Positions 33,552 through 33,561 of a DNA stretch of 33,561 nt are shown here, piece by piece. The position numbers were made by a program, and so were the translations under genes. The DNA comes from Nitrospirota bacterium. Lineage in GTDB: Bacteria > Nitrospirota > Thermodesulfovibrionia > Thermodesulfovibrionales > SM23-35. Every line of letters begins with the position of its first letter. The first letter of the stretch is position 1. Location: contig JACAFE010000029.1 of the NCBI GenBank assembly GCA_013388435.1, positions 1 to 33,561 of the forward strand. Reading direction: 5' to 3'. The notes below the pieces were generated by a model. It searched no databases. It worked only from the letters and a program-made list of their open reading frames with translations, and was not told where the DNA came from.

Positions 33552-33561
33552 ATCCATTTTC

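Overview
The window looks like a chromosomal segment of an AT-rich, Gram-negative, probably anaerobic bacterium. The outer-membrane genes (lpxK, bamD, a gnnA/gnnB-like pair) show a lipid A-bearing envelope. The aldehyde:ferredoxin oxidoreductase, polyferredoxin and heterodisulfide-reductase-like Fe-S protein point to low-potential anaerobic metabolism. Gene content and order suggest Nitrospirota (Thermodesulfovibrio-like) or a deltaproteobacterial relative; this is an inference from content, not a phylogeny. No transposase, integrase, phage gene or CRISPR array was seen.

Layout. 1-238: one copy of an intergenic repeat with tandem hairpins. 239-2727 (-): coiled-coil protein, four-cluster ferredoxin and AOR-family enzyme. 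2817-5098 (+): PrmA, PHP phosphoesterase and a TPR membrane protein. 5173-7020 (-): an Fe-S oxidoreductase fused to a VTT/DedA membrane domain. 7041-7786: gene-free, holding the inverted second copy of the hairpin repeat. 7787-9067 (-): MltD-like lytic transglycosylase. 9253-15655 (+): a signalling locus with a GAF histidine kinase, an NtrC-type regulator, a sigma-54 promoter with paired upstream palindromes, then two receiver-only proteins, a HEAT-repeat protein and a four-helix-bundle protein. 15677-20798 (-): trpE-trpG-trpD followed by a gnnA/gnnB-like pair for 3-amino-sugar synthesis. 20935-21187 (+): tRNA-Gly(GCC) and tRNA-Cys(GCA). 21166-25506 (-): lpxK, yjbQ, a PD-(D/E)XK-like protein, a 52-residue cysteine protein and a 610-residue protein of unknown function. 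25507-25990: gene-free repeat region with a 7-bp array. 25991-32843 (-): bamD, sirC-like, osmC-like, amidase, GerMN, murI, rph and ftsH, an envelope and housekeeping cluster. 33039-33491 (-): mscL.

How it fits together. The signalling locus is the strongest candidate for a little-described system. The kinase and NtrC regulator (genes overlapping by 1 bp) lie immediately upstream of a near-consensus -24/-12 promoter. Two 18-bp palindromes with identical arms sit 20 bp apart and 74-94 bp upstream of the -24 element. The simplest reading is that the regulator activates the operon just downstream. That operon has no obvious enzymatic output: two receivers, a HEAT scaffold and a four-helix bundle.

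The second unusual theme is a family of intergenic repeats built from shuffled modules: a shared end motif (AATAATGCAGA), 9-bp and 7-bp tandem units, and a run of four hairpins whose stems differ while the linkers are conserved. Two copies lie in inverted orientation around a 7-kb gene block.
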